Source: Canibacter sp052085365 (lineage in GTDB: Bacteria; Actinomycetota; Actinomycetes; Actinomycetales; Microbacteriaceae). Taken from it: DNA of 64,000 nucleotides. Numbering within the stretch: position 1 is the stretch's first letter; each line of letters opens with the position of its first letter. Below are positions 50,995 to 59,520 of this stretch, piece by piece. The stretch spans positions 44,045 to 108,044 of the forward strand of contig JBQDFP010000005.1 of the NCBI GenBank assembly GCA_052085365.1, given 5' to 3'. Below the pieces are notes generated by a model, which did no database searches, was not told where the DNA came from, and was given only the letters and a program-made list of their open reading frames with translations. The translations under genes and the position numbers were made by a program.

Positions 50995-53570
50995 AAGAAC
51001 CGCTCGCGGAGTTTCTAGAACGATTAGGCGAAGGCGATGCAGACAGCTTTGGCGCCCTCACCTCATTTATCGAATGGGTACAGACCTCGCAGGGTTTTTC
51101 GTTGTATCCAGCGCAAGAAGAAGCCCTCACAGGGCTGGCAATGGAATCACACGTCGTCCTTTCCACACCAACCGGAACCGGTAAATCCCTAGTCGCAGCC
51201 GGAGCTCACTTCCTTGCACTGCAACGTGGAGAACGCACGGTATACACAGCGCCTATCAAAGCTTTAGTGAGTGAAAAATTCTTTGATCTTGTCGAACTAT
51301 TTGGTGCTGCAAATGTCGGAATGATTACCGGCGATAGCGCCATCAACTCCGAAGCGCCAATTATTTGCTGCACGGCCGAAATTCTTGCCAATCTGTCGCT
51401 GCGTGACCCTCAAGCCGACAACATTACTCAGGTCGTCATGGACGAATTCCATTACTACGCCGAGCCCGATCGTGGCTGGGCATGGCAGGTGCCGCTATTG
51501 CTCATGCAGGACGCGCAGTTTCTACTCATGTCGGCAACACTCGGCGACATGAGTGAACTCGCAGCCGATCTGCGGGAACGCTCCGGTCGAGATGTTGAAC
51601 TGGTCACTGGTGTTGACCGACCCGTGCCACTGGAATTTAGCTATGCAGTAACGCCGGTGCATGAAACTGTTGAAAAGCTGCAGGCAGACGCCAAAACTCC
51701 GATATATCTCGTGCATTTCAACCAGGCGCAAGCCGTTGAACGAGCGCAGGCGATTTCCAGCCTGAAGTTGATTAGCAAGGAACAACGTAACGAGATTGCA
51801 GCTGTTATCGGTAACTTTACGTTTGCGAAGGGGTTCGGTCAGATACTGTCACGTTACGTTCGTGCAGGAATCGGTGTCCATCACGCAGGTATGCTCCCAA
51901 AGTATCGCCGCCTCATCGAACAGCTTGCACAGAGGGGACTGCTGCGAGTCATTTGCGGGACTGACACGCTCGGTGTGGGAATTAATGTTCCGATACGTAC
52001 TGTAGTCCTGACCGCACTCACAAAATTTGACGGTAGCAAAATGCGCAGGCTCAGTGCCCGTGAATTTCACCAAATTGCCGGCAGAGCCGGCCGGGCGGGG
52101 TTTGACTCTCGAGGAGACGTCGTCATCGAGGCGCCCGAGCATGAGATTGAGAACCTGAAGGCTGAACTCAAAGCTGCAGACAAACCAGGGAAAAGGAAAA
52201 AAGTCGCCAAAAAGCAGGCTCCCGCAGGATTCGTGACATGGAATGAAGGCACAATGGAGCGCCTCATTACCTCAGAACCTGAGCCTCTTGTGAGTCGTAT
52301 GAGAGTGACACACTCCATGGTTCTCAGCGTGACAAGCCGAAATGAAACACGAGAAAACCAGGCAATAGGCGTCATGCGCAGGCTCATTTTTGACAGCCAC
52401 GAACCGGCGCAGAACAAATTTGCGCACGCCCGGCGTGCGATCGAGATTTTTCGCACTCTTCGCCGCAGCCAAATTGTCGAAGTTGACTCATCAACGGGCA
52501 ACCGCCTGCTGCGCCTCACCGTCGATTTGCAGGAAAACTTCGCGCTCAATCAGCCGTTATCGCCGTTCGCTATCGCCTCAATAGAACTGCTTGATCCAGA
52601 AAGCGAACAATACGCACTCGATGTCATCTCGATTATTGAAGCAACACTGGAAGATCCACGTGTCATACTCCGAGCACAAGAACATCGAGCTCGCGGTGAA
52701 GCAATAGGAACTATGAAAGCTGACGGGATCGAATACGAAGAGCGTATGGAGCTCCTCGAAGAAGTGACGTATCCGAAGCCGCTTGAAGAGCTGCTCGAAG
52801 CAGCGTATGAGTCTTACGTGCACGACGTGCCGTGGGCCCGCGATTTTCAGATTAGTCCGAAGACTGTTGTGCGCGACATGATCGAACGTGCGTTCTCATT
52901 TCGAGACCTCGTAAACTTCTACGACCTCGGACGCGCTGAAGGGGTTGTGCTGCGCTATCTGAGTGACGCATATCGGGCGCTGAATCAAACAGTCCCCGCT
53001 AGTGCGAAAACTGAAGAGCTCTCGGCATATATTGACTGGCTCGGTGAACTGGCCCGGCAAGTCGACTCCAGTCTGCTGGACGAATGGGAAGCGCTCTCGC
53101 ATCCCGAGCAGCTCATTGAAGAACATCAACATACCGGGACAGGCGCGAAAGCTGATGGACAGATCAGCGCTCCACAAAGTGTGAGACCGCTTACACACAA
53201 TACGAATGCCTTTAGAGTGATGGTGCAAAATGCCGTCTTTCAACGTGTTCAAGCGGCCGCACACGAACAATATTCGCGTCTTGCTGACCTGGACTCCGCG
53301 CACGGGTTCACCAGGCGGCGCTGGGAGCAGGCTCTTGATACGTACTACGACGAGTACGACAGCCTCGGCTTCGGTGCAGAGGCAAGAAACCCGAAACTTC
53401 TGACCGTTGATCGCGAAGACCCCAGAAAATGGGTCTTTCGACAGACGTTCGATGACCCCTTAAATGACCATGATTGGGGCATCACCGGGTACGTGGACCT
53501 GGACGCAAGCGACGAGGATGGAGAAGCTGTGATTATCGTGCAACACGTCGGTCCATTTGGCGAGGCATGA
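50991..53570 (+). CDS. Ski2-like DEAD/DEAH-box helicase with DUF3516 C-terminus
   Basis: Superfamily 2 helicase of 859 residues. Walker A TPTGTGKSLV, Walker B DEFHYY (DEFH in place of DEAD/DEVH), SAT in MSATLGD, and the second RecA domain with GVHHAGMLPKYRRLIE, GTDTLGVGINVPIR and HQIAGRAGRAGFD are complete. A Lys-rich linker (GKRKKVAKKQ) leads into a long C-terminal DUF3516 domain typical of actinobacteria. Related Ski2/HelY proteins act on RNA. Its tight coupling to sbcDC and deoC suggests a shared need in nucleic acid processing, but this is inference. Confidence 0.92.
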   Translation: MKEPLAEFLERLGEGDADSFGALTSFIEWVQTSQGFSLYPAQEEALTGLAMESHVVLSTPTGTGKSLVAAGAHFLALQRGERTVYTAPIKALVSEKFFDLVELFGAANVGMITGDSAINSEAPIICCTAEILANLSLRDPQADNITQVVMDEFHYYAEPDRGWAWQVPLLLMQDAQFLLMSATLGDMSELAADLRERSGRDVELVTGVDRPVPLEFSYAVTPVHETVEKLQADAKTPIYLVHFNQAQAVERAQAISSLKLISKEQRNEIAAVIGNFTFAKGFGQILSRYVRAGIGVHHAGMLPKYRRLIEQLAQRGLLRVICGTDTLGVGINVPIRTVVLTALTKFDGSKMRRLSAREFHQIAGRAGRAGFDSRGDVVIEAPEHEIENLKAELKAADKPGKRKKVAKKQAPAGFVTWNEGTMERLITSEPEPLVSRMRVTHSMVLSVTSRNETRENQAIGVMRRLIFDSHEPAQNKFAHARRAIEIFRTLRRSQIVEVDSSTGNRLLRLTVDLQENFALNQPLSPFAIASIELLDPESEQYALDVISIIEATLEDPRVILRAQEHRARGEAIGTMKADGIEYEERMELLEEVTYPKPLEELLEAAYESYVHDVPWARDFQISPKTVVRDMIERAFSFRDLVNFYDLGRAEGVVLRYLSDAYRALNQTVPASAKTEELSAYIDWLGELARQVDSSLLDEWEALSHPEQLIEEHQHTGTGAKADGQISAPQSVRPLTHNTNAFRVMVQNAVFQRVQAAAHEQYSRLADLDSAHGFTRRRWEQALDTYYDEYDSLGFGAEARNPKLLTVDREDPRKWVFRQTFDDPLNDHDWGITGYVDLDASDEDGEAVIIVQHVGPFGEA

Positions 53571-54295
53571 CCACGATAGAAGCACGTGAAGAAAAGGTGA
53601 AACCCATGACTGTAGAAGTAATGAGCAGAGCTACATTCCTCGAACAAGCAGAACATACGCTGCTGAAACCAGAGACGACGCTCTCAAAGCTCGAACGGTT
53701 TCTGCAAGAGGCTACGAAACTCGCTGTGAAACGCGTCTGCGTGAGTCCCTCACTTGTCGCCGCAACAGCGCAGTGGATGCAGCGGAACCAGACCGAACCC
53801 ATGGGAATAGTTTCAGTCGTCGGATTTCCAAGCGGCGCACATCTCGCAGAGATCAAAGCAGCTGAGACGCACAGCGCAGTCCGAGATGGTGCAACAGAAA
53901 TAGACATGGTGATCAACCGTGGGCTCCTGGGCAACTGGACCGCCCTGGCGAACGAAATACTGCAAGTGAAACATGCGTGTGGGCAGGCGCCCCTAAAAGT
54001 CATCCTTGAAACCGCGGCTCTCAACGACCAAGAAATTATTGACGCTTGTGAGGCAGCAGAACGCGGTAACGCAGATTTTGTAAAAACTTCAACTGGTTTT
54101 GACCCAGCGGGTGGAGCGAGCGTTCACGCAATCGAGCTGATGCACGCGACCGTCGGTAATAGGCTTGGAATTAAAGCTTCGGGTGGCATCAAAAACTTTG
54201 ACACTGTTCAAGCACTCGCTCGGGCCGGGGCGACGCGTTTCGGTGTTTCTGGAACCGCAACAATTCTTGACGACTGGCCACAATCTGACGTCTGA
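53567..54295 (+). CDS. deoC: Deoxyribose-phosphate aldolase
   Basis: Class I aldolase of 242 residues that splits 2-deoxyribose-5-phosphate to acetaldehyde and glyceraldehyde-3-phosphate in deoxynucleoside salvage. Motifs: HTLLKPETT, SVVGFPSGAHLAEIKAAE, EIDMVINRG (catalytic Asp), ADFVKTSTGF (Schiff-base Lys) and LGIKASGGIKNF (second Lys). ATG 53567 overlaps the helicase stop by four bases; ATG 53606 with AAGG upstream is an alternative closer to the usual N-terminus. Last gene of the sbcDC unit, where it could recycle sugars from degraded DNA. Confidence 0.93.
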   Translation: MTTIEAREEKVKPMTVEVMSRATFLEQAEHTLLKPETTLSKLERFLQEATKLAVKRVCVSPSLVAATAQWMQRNQTEPMGIVSVVGFPSGAHLAEIKAAETHSAVRDGATEIDMVINRGLLGNWTALANEILQVKHACGQAPLKVILETAALNDQEIIDACEAAERGNADFVKTSTGFDPAGGASVHAIELMHATVGNRLGIKASGGIKNFDTVQALARAGATRFGVSGTATILDDWPQSDV

Positions 54296-54299
54296 CCAC

Positions 54300-54305
54300 T
54301 AGTAT
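54300..54305 (+). promoter_or_regulatory. -10 element of the Ppx/GppA gene, leaderless geometry
   Basis: TAGTAT ends seven bases before the ATG at 54313; no Shine-Dalgarno. Confidence 0.45.
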
Positions 54306-54312
54306 TCCAACT

Positions 54313-55275
54313 ATGCGACTCGGCGTAATTGACGTAGGTTCAAACACAGTACACCTATTGGTGGTTGATGCTCACCCAGGGGCGAGCCCGACACCGAACC
54401 ATTCTCAACGGTCACTTCTGCGGCTCATGCGGTATATCGACGCGGGTGGTGCAATCACTGACGAAGGTATTCACCTCATTGTTCAATCAGTGACCGACGC
54501 CGTGACCGCGGCGCGAGGCCTCGTTGTAGACGATCTGATTGTGACCGCAACGTCAGCAATCCGTGAAGCAAAAAACGGGACAGAAGTTATCGCAGCAATC
54601 CAAGATGCCAGCGGCGAACCCGTGCAAGTGCTTTCAGGCGAGGACGAGGCAAAAATAACCATGCTCGCAGTCAGACGTTGGCTGGGTTGGTCGGCCGGAG
54701 AAATTTTACTCTTCGATATTGGCGGGGGCTCGTTCGAGATTGCTCAGGGCGCCGACGAGTATCCCGATGCCCAAATCTCGCTCCCGCTAGGAGCCGGTCG
54801 AACCACGGTCCAGTTCTTGCCAGAGGATCCGCCGGGCCACGCCGCCGTATCGAAACTGCGCAAGCACGCGCGTGCTGAGTTCACTCGCGCACGAGACGAA
54901 GCGTTCGGTCACCGACCCCCACCGACTCGGGTCGTAGGCACGTCGAAAACCATCCGATCGCTCGGCAGGCTCGTGGGCGGTACGCCAGACCCGGTCACAG
55001 GGGAACCATCACCGATTTACTACGCTGACCTGAAACAGTGGGAACCGTTTTTGCGTGACATGCCTTCATCAGTACGGGAGTATCTTCCCGGAGTGACGCC
55101 CGAACGGGGCTACCAGCTTATGGCTGGCGCAGTCGTGCTACGAACCGCCATGAAAGTGTTTGGAGTGAAAGAGATGCAAGTCTCTCCATGGGCGCTCCGA
55201 GAAGGCATCGTGCTTCGCTATATTGACCAACTGGACTCTAGCGGCGCGAAGCCTCCCTTGCTAGGCGGAATCTAG
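54313..55275 (+). CDS. Ppx/GppA-family exopolyphosphatase
   Basis: Actin-fold (ASKHA) phosphatase of 320 residues acting on inorganic polyphosphate and possibly on pppGpp. Phosphate 1 motif GVIDVGSNTVHLLVVD at the N-terminus, SAIREAKNG, LSGEDEAKI, and phosphate 2 motif LLFDIGGGSFEIA are present. The short length corresponds to the two-domain form without the C-terminal HD-like domain, as in mycobacterial Ppx1. It starts 17 bp after deoC but with its own -10, so it need not depend on that operon. It stands opposite in function to PpgK at the left of the window. Confidence 0.9.
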   Translation: MRLGVIDVGSNTVHLLVVDAHPGASPTPNHSQRSLLRLMRYIDAGGAITDEGIHLIVQSVTDAVTAARGLVVDDLIVTATSAIREAKNGTEVIAAIQDASGEPVQVLSGEDEAKITMLAVRRWLGWSAGEILLFDIGGGSFEIAQGADEYPDAQISLPLGAGRTTVQFLPEDPPGHAAVSKLRKHARAEFTRARDEAFGHRPPPTRVVGTSKTIRSLGRLVGGTPDPVTGEPSPIYYADLKQWEPFLRDMPSSVREYLPGVTPERGYQLMAGAVVLRTAMKVFGVKEMQVSPWALREGIVLRYIDQLDSSGAKPPLLGGI

Positions 55276-55334
55276 TCTCAGTAAGAGCATGGTGCCGCGC
55301 AATCTGACAAGTAAAAATTCATTCCTGCGTCATT

Positions 55335-55363
55335 TTGAGTTCTGTCTCCAGTTCAGGTAAAGT
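55335..55363 (+). promoter_or_regulatory. Promoter of tRNA-Gln
   Basis: TTGAGT (55335-55340), 17-base spacer, TAAAGT (55358-55363), about 44 bases before the tRNA. Both boxes match the housekeeping consensus well. Confidence 0.6.
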
Positions 55364-55406
55364 AGCTTCCTGGTGCACGGCTCCGTAATTAGGGCCCGAT
55401 CACTGG

Positions 55407-55478
55407 TGGGATATGGTGTAATTGGCAACACAACGGTTTCTGGTACCGTCATTCTAGGTTCGAGTCCTGGTATCCCAG
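55407..55478 (+). tRNA. tRNA-Gln (anticodon CTG)
   Basis: A 72-base cloverleaf: acceptor arms TGGGATA/TATCCCA, D arm around GGTGTAATTGGCAACAC, anticodon stem ACGGT/ACCGT with loop TTCTGGT giving CTG, and T arm with GGTTCGAGTCC. CCA is encoded directly after the discriminator G (55479-55481). No integrase or target duplication is seen next to it. Confidence 0.95.
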
Positions 55479-55538
55479 CCACTAACGAAAACTCGCTCTC
55501 TTGACCTTTGATTACTGTTCTAGCAAGTGACCAATGAG

Positions 55539-56837
55539 CTATTGAAACGTGTTGTCTTCGGACGCAGCAGGCAGGAAGAGTGTTGCGACCCAAGTGGTTA
55601 TTGGGACGGCCAAGATCAGCCCGACACTGCCCACGATCGTACGCACGATTTCAGTTGCAAACTCTTCTACAGACAGCGTCATGAGCACCGATCGGTTATA
55701 GATGTACATCAACATGAGCGTACTGAGAGCAGCACCAACATAGGCAAAAAATACGGTGTACACAGTCGAAGCTATATGGTCACGACCAATACGCATGGCT
55801 CGGGAAAAAATCTCAGCGCGTGAAATCATGGGTGCAGCTGCCCGCAGCTCCCACACTGAAGATGCTTGTGTAATCGTGACATCATTCAGCACGCCGAGTC
55901 CAGCAATCAAAATCGCACAGCTCAACAGTCCGGTGAAATCAAGCTCTGTCGCAACAGTTGAAAGCGCACCTGAACTTTCGTCTCCGATTCCACTAAGCCG
56001 GGAGAAATTGACGCTTACCAATGAAATGAGCGCCATGATGCCGATACCCGCAAGGGTGCCAATGAGTGCGGAGGTTGTTCGAAGCGTTGGGCCGTGCACA
56101 AAATACAGCGTGAACAACATGATCGCGGCGGAAGCGACCACCCCGATGAGCAGCCCCGGACCCCCGGTGAGCAAAGCCGGCAACACGAATAAGAACAAGA
56201 CCCCGGCACTCAATGCGAGCGCAACAAGCGCCAACAAACCCCGCAAGCGCCCAACAGCAACCAGCACAGCGACGAAAATGAGCCCGAGTATCAGCAACGG
56301 CATTCCGCGGTGCACACCTGAAACGGTGTACTGCTGTGAAAGCCCACGGTCGAACTTCGACTCGGGCGCAGCAGGTTCCTCGGTGTCGACATGAAATGCT
56401 GCAAGCTCTACTCTGTCGCCCACTTTGAGGCCGCTTGCCGCGATGCTTCCTCTCACCTCGATTGAGGTCACCTGGCCCGAATCTTTTCCGCTTAAAATTC
56501 CAACGGTCGCAGTTAAACACGAATTTTGTGCACCGGCGCCGTCGGCACCTGAAAGTGCCGCAGCCTCACAAGACTCTTCGACCCCAAGAATTTCACCTTT
56601 TTCGTGCACCGCGGTATCGGCTGAGTTCGTAGCAGATCCGGCGACCTGCGCGACCTTGCTGTAGTCAGGCCACAGAGCAACCATCCCAGCAACTATTGCG
56701 ATCGCCACTGCACTAAGCACACTCACGGATATCGTCCGCGCCCAGGGCCGTCTTGTGACGCTCCGCATTGCTTCGCGATCAGCTTCGGATGGGGCGTGCA
56801 TGTGCATACGTGTATCTTTCGCCAGACTGCTAGTCAT
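55539..56837 (-). CDS. YibE/F-family membrane protein
   Basis: Protein of 432 residues. A short cytoplasmic N-terminus and one helix (about residues 35-57) precede an extracytoplasmic domain of about 120 residues with an OB-like beta pattern (GQVTSIEVRGSIAASGLKVGD in part). At least six membrane helices follow, carrying the YibE/F segments RGMPLLILGLIF, LAGLGVLNDVTITQASSVWEL and MRIGRDHIASTVYTVFFAYVG. The family has no established biochemical role. It starts three bases after the upstream unknown gene, at the end of the VWA operon; no good ribosome-binding site is seen at ATG 56837. Confidence 0.87.
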   Translation of the reverse strand: MTSSLAKDTRMHMHAPSEADREAMRSVTRRPWARTISVSVLSAVAIAIVAGMVALWPDYSKVAQVAGSATNSADTAVHEKGEILGVEESCEAAALSGADGAGAQNSCLTATVGILSGKDSGQVTSIEVRGSIAASGLKVGDRVELAAFHVDTEEPAAPESKFDRGLSQQYTVSGVHRGMPLLILGLIFVAVLVAVGRLRGLLALVALALSAGVLFLFVLPALLTGGPGLLIGVVASAAIMLFTLYFVHGPTLRTTSALIGTLAGIGIMALISLVSVNFSRLSGIGDESSGALSTVATELDFTGLLSCAILIAGLGVLNDVTITQASSVWELRAAAPMISRAEIFSRAMRIGRDHIASTVYTVFFAYVGAALSTLMLMYIYNRSVLMTLSVEEFATEIVRTIVGSVGLILAVPITTWVATLFLPAASEDNTFQ

Positions 56838-56840
56838 GAA

Positions 56841-57656
56841 CTATCGGGAAGAGTTTGAATCCATCGTATCGACCGTTAGGGGAGTACGAGAGCCTTGGTG
56901 CTGGCCCTGCTGTCCGATTTCACGTGAACTTATACGCAGCGTCTGAGAAGAGCGATCGAATGTGTGACGAGCGGCTTTTCGTCCATACGCAATGGCGCCT
57001 GACAACCACGTAAATGAGTGCGGATCAACAAGTTCACGTCCTGCGATGACTCGACCAAACTGTAGGACAAGCATCTCGGGAAGCGTGGCTTGTCTGTGAG
57101 CATTCCATTTTTGCCCTGTCGCCGCCGGTGACTCGCTTGCAGGGAGCAGCCGGGCCGTCCATTCCAACGTTCTTCCGAAAGGACTGACCGTTCGCGCTCG
57201 CGGTGCCTCAGTGTCATCGACCCGATCGACGCGATCAAACTCTGCACGGACGTCACTTGAAACGGACAGCAGGACATGATTTTCACCAATTGTTTGCCAC
57301 CGTCCAAGCCCAAGCCCGTGCGGTGCGATGACAAGTTCGTAACGGGAAGATGCACTGTCTTTTAACGCCGATGCGAACGCCTTCCACTCGATCGCAGGAG
57401 AGAACTCCTCGGGCTCAGGGACTCGTACTGCGTAGGGCGCGAACACAGCGCGAGCGAGTTCGAAACCGTGCTGAAACACGTTGAGGACCCGGGTGCCAGT
57501 GACTCCTCCAAACACCGCCGTGCCCAGTTCAGCAGTTCGGGCCTTTTTGACGAGCCGCTGGATCCACTCATCAACTTCACTATTGCTAGAAGCTGTCGAT
57601 GCCACAGATGCAGCCAGCTCTGGAAAGAGTCGCGTATAGCTTGGGGTGGTCATCAT
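56841..57656 (-). CDS. Hypothetical protein of the MoxR/VWA cluster
   Basis: Protein of 271 residues, mixed alpha/beta, with no domain I recognise. Conserved-looking stretches are IAPHGLGLGRWQTIG and LLSVSSDVRAEFDRVDRVDD in the middle and LEWTARLLPASESPA later; a Gln/Arg/Ser-rich tail ends the protein. No signal or membrane helix. Its ATG overlaps the VWA gene's stop by four bases, so the two are made together. It is a candidate substrate, adaptor or effector of the AAA+/VWA pair. Confidence 0.75.
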   Translation of the reverse strand: MMTTPSYTRLFPELAASVASTASSNSEVDEWIQRLVKKARTAELGTAVFGGVTGTRVLNVFQHGFELARAVFAPYAVRVPEPEEFSPAIEWKAFASALKDSASSRYELVIAPHGLGLGRWQTIGENHVLLSVSSDVRAEFDRVDRVDDTEAPRARTVSPFGRTLEWTARLLPASESPAATGQKWNAHRQATLPEMLVLQFGRVIAGRELVDPHSFTWLSGAIAYGRKAARHTFDRSSQTLRISSREIGQQGQHQGSRTPLTVDTMDSNSSR

Positions 57657-59470
57657 GCGCTCACCTGCCGAGAAATGATTTCACGAAAGACATTCGGAAG
57701 TTCACGCGGAGTACGTACCCAAAAGCCATCAGGTGAAAAACGGTGAATCATTTCTTCACCCGCGGTACCGACGCCCACTGCCGTGACTGAAATCCGTGCT
57801 TTTCTCAGACGATCGAGTTGTGAGGAGGCTTTTGCAGAGTCGTGTGTTCCGCCGTCGCCAACAAGCACAATATGCGCCTTTCTTTTACCGCGTGTCGAGG
57901 GTGAAGGGGAGCCAGCAAGTATTTGTTCGGCAACCTCAAGTGCATGCCCGTCATGGGTAGCACCCTGCGGAAGCTGAATCTTTTCGTGAAACTCCTGTCG
58001 TACCGCCGAATTAAGTCCGGTCGAAAGCGGCTTCACCACTTCACAGTGTTCGTCGAACAGCACCAGCGCCGATCGAATGCCGAGCCCCAAATCAGTGTCC
58101 GTCGCGTCCTCCAACTCAGATATACTCCGCGAAAGTCCCGCAAGCGCCTCGAGTAATATGAGAACTGCGTCAGCCGTATATTCGGCGGTTGCTCCCTGCA
58201 TTGAAGCGGAGCGGTCGACCAGCAGTATGTAGTCGCGTTGCGCAATATTGTCACGTTGGCGGGGCTTTGTAGACGTTTCTAGAAAAGCATGCGGTCTGCG
58301 TACACCGGCGCGAGTTTCTGCAATTGCTTGTGCGAGAGCCTCTGACGCTAGCTCGGAACCTTCCGCAATAGTGCGAGATGAACGACGTGTGCGCGGACGT
58401 AGCTGCGAACTTGTCAAATGCATCCACAGTTCACGTAGTTCATTGATCTCGCGCGAATATTTGTGAGCACGCGCTTCATACGCAACTGCACCAAGTGGTG
58501 AAGCGTCTGTCAAACTAACCTCACCTTCCACGGTGAGGTTAGTTGCCCCAGCTTGGGCTGAAACGTGTACCGGTCGTTGTGAAGCATCTAATGCAGCAGC
58601 TACAACATCGGACAGCGGCATCGGAGATGGGAGCATTCGTTCAATAAGTGCGGTCTGTTCAGAAATGAAGAGGTCCGCGCCCTCCGACGCATCCTTGTGT
58701 GAAGCAGCCCGTGCCTGTTGTGAGTCCTCAGTTGCCTCTGCATCCGACTCGCTCTCACCTTCGGTGAGATTCAGTTGGTTGGTATCCTCCTCAGAATCTG
58801 TTGTAATTGCGGTTGCGTCCTGAGTGATTCCGCGATCTGCAAGATCGTCTTGCAACAGTTGAAAATACGGTGTGCGCAAGAGTGCATACAGTGCCTCCCA
58901 CTGACTTATGCCCAACGATGATGACAAATCTGCGTCCAGAACGTGGCGCACAGTAGCGACTAGGTCAACGGGTACGTCCCTGTCAGTACTGGTCAGCCGG
59001 GCATGGATTTCAGGCAGAAACTGTAACTGCGCCGACCCACATATTTGATCGATAACACAGGAAATAAATTGCGCGTGCCGCGGCAAATCGGCTGGCGTAG
59101 ATCCTGCTAGTTCTGCGCTGAGCCTGCGTGATAACGCAGCAGATATCCAGGGGGCTTCAGCTGGAAAAGCGCTCGCCGTCTTTACTCCCGAGATCAATAC
59201 ATCGATTGCAGCCAACAGTGGTTCGACTTGTGGCAGGTGCGCGTGCAACCGTGCGCGTCGCAAGGTCATGAGGGGGTTGAGACGGGGTAAACGTACCAGT
59301 CTCCACAGTGTGACTAGCGTTAACGCTTGAGCTTCACGTGCTGGGTGCCCGTCGCGAGTGAAGAATTCTTCACCGACAGTCACCGCATCATTCTCGAGCG
59401 TCCATTCAGCGCCCGACTTCACCTGAACTTCCACCCCCAAGAGGCGCCCTGCAGCTGACAACGATGACAT
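57653..59470 (-). CDS. VWA-domain protein, partner of a MoxR-type ATPase
   Basis: Protein of 605 residues. The first 210 residues are predicted helical; about 60 acidic low-complexity residues follow (SEEDTNQLNLTEGESES in part); a further helical linker leads to a C-terminal von Willebrand factor A domain (about 410-600). The metal-ion-dependent adhesion site is complete: DRSAS (DxSxS), the Thr in LPQGATHDG and the Asp in VLVGDGGTHD. This layout (helical N-terminus, C-terminal VWA) recalls ViaA/CoxE-like partners of MoxR ATPases. ATG 59470 has TAGTGT six bases upstream. It overlaps the next gene by four bases and is divergent from the ATPase gene. Confidence 0.88.
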   Translation of the reverse strand: MSSLSAAGRLLGVEVQVKSGAEWTLENDAVTVGEEFFTRDGHPAREAQALTLVTLWRLVRLPRLNPLMTLRRARLHAHLPQVEPLLAAIDVLISGVKTASAFPAEAPWISAALSRRLSAELAGSTPADLPRHAQFISCVIDQICGSAQLQFLPEIHARLTSTDRDVPVDLVATVRHVLDADLSSSLGISQWEALYALLRTPYFQLLQDDLADRGITQDATAITTDSEEDTNQLNLTEGESESDAEATEDSQQARAASHKDASEGADLFISEQTALIERMLPSPMPLSDVVAAALDASQRPVHVSAQAGATNLTVEGEVSLTDASPLGAVAYEARAHKYSREINELRELWMHLTSSQLRPRTRRSSRTIAEGSELASEALAQAIAETRAGVRRPHAFLETSTKPRQRDNIAQRDYILLVDRSASMQGATAEYTADAVLILLEALAGLSRSISELEDATDTDLGLGIRSALVLFDEHCEVVKPLSTGLNSAVRQEFHEKIQLPQGATHDGHALEVAEQILAGSPSPSTRGKRKAHIVLVGDGGTHDSAKASSQLDRLRKARISVTAVGVGTAGEEMIHRFSPDGFWVRTPRELPNVFREIISRQVSA

Positions 59471-59476
59471 ATCTTC

Positions 59477-59482
59477 ACACTA
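59477..59482 (-). promoter_or_regulatory. -10 element of the VWA gene, leaderless geometry
   Basis: TAGTGT on the minus strand, six bases before the ATG at 59470. Confidence 0.45.
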
Positions 59483-59507
59483 CTCACCTTCGCCGAAACA
59501 CTGGTGA

Positions 59508-59513
59508 TAGCGT
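59508..59513 (+). promoter_or_regulatory. -10 element of the MoxR-like gene, leaderless geometry
   Basis: TAGCGT ends seven bases before the ATG at 59521. Confidence 0.4.
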
Positions 59514-59520
59514 GGCAAAC

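Noticed and set aside
55407..55538. Genomic island inserted at tRNA-Gln
   Set aside because: No integrase, no repeat of the tRNA 3' end nearby, and the flanking genes look like ordinary chromosomal genes.
55756..56394. Open frame of 212 codons on the plus strand across the YibE/F gene
   Set aside because: Antisense to a conserved membrane protein, low-complexity Ser/Thr/Ala product, no start signals.
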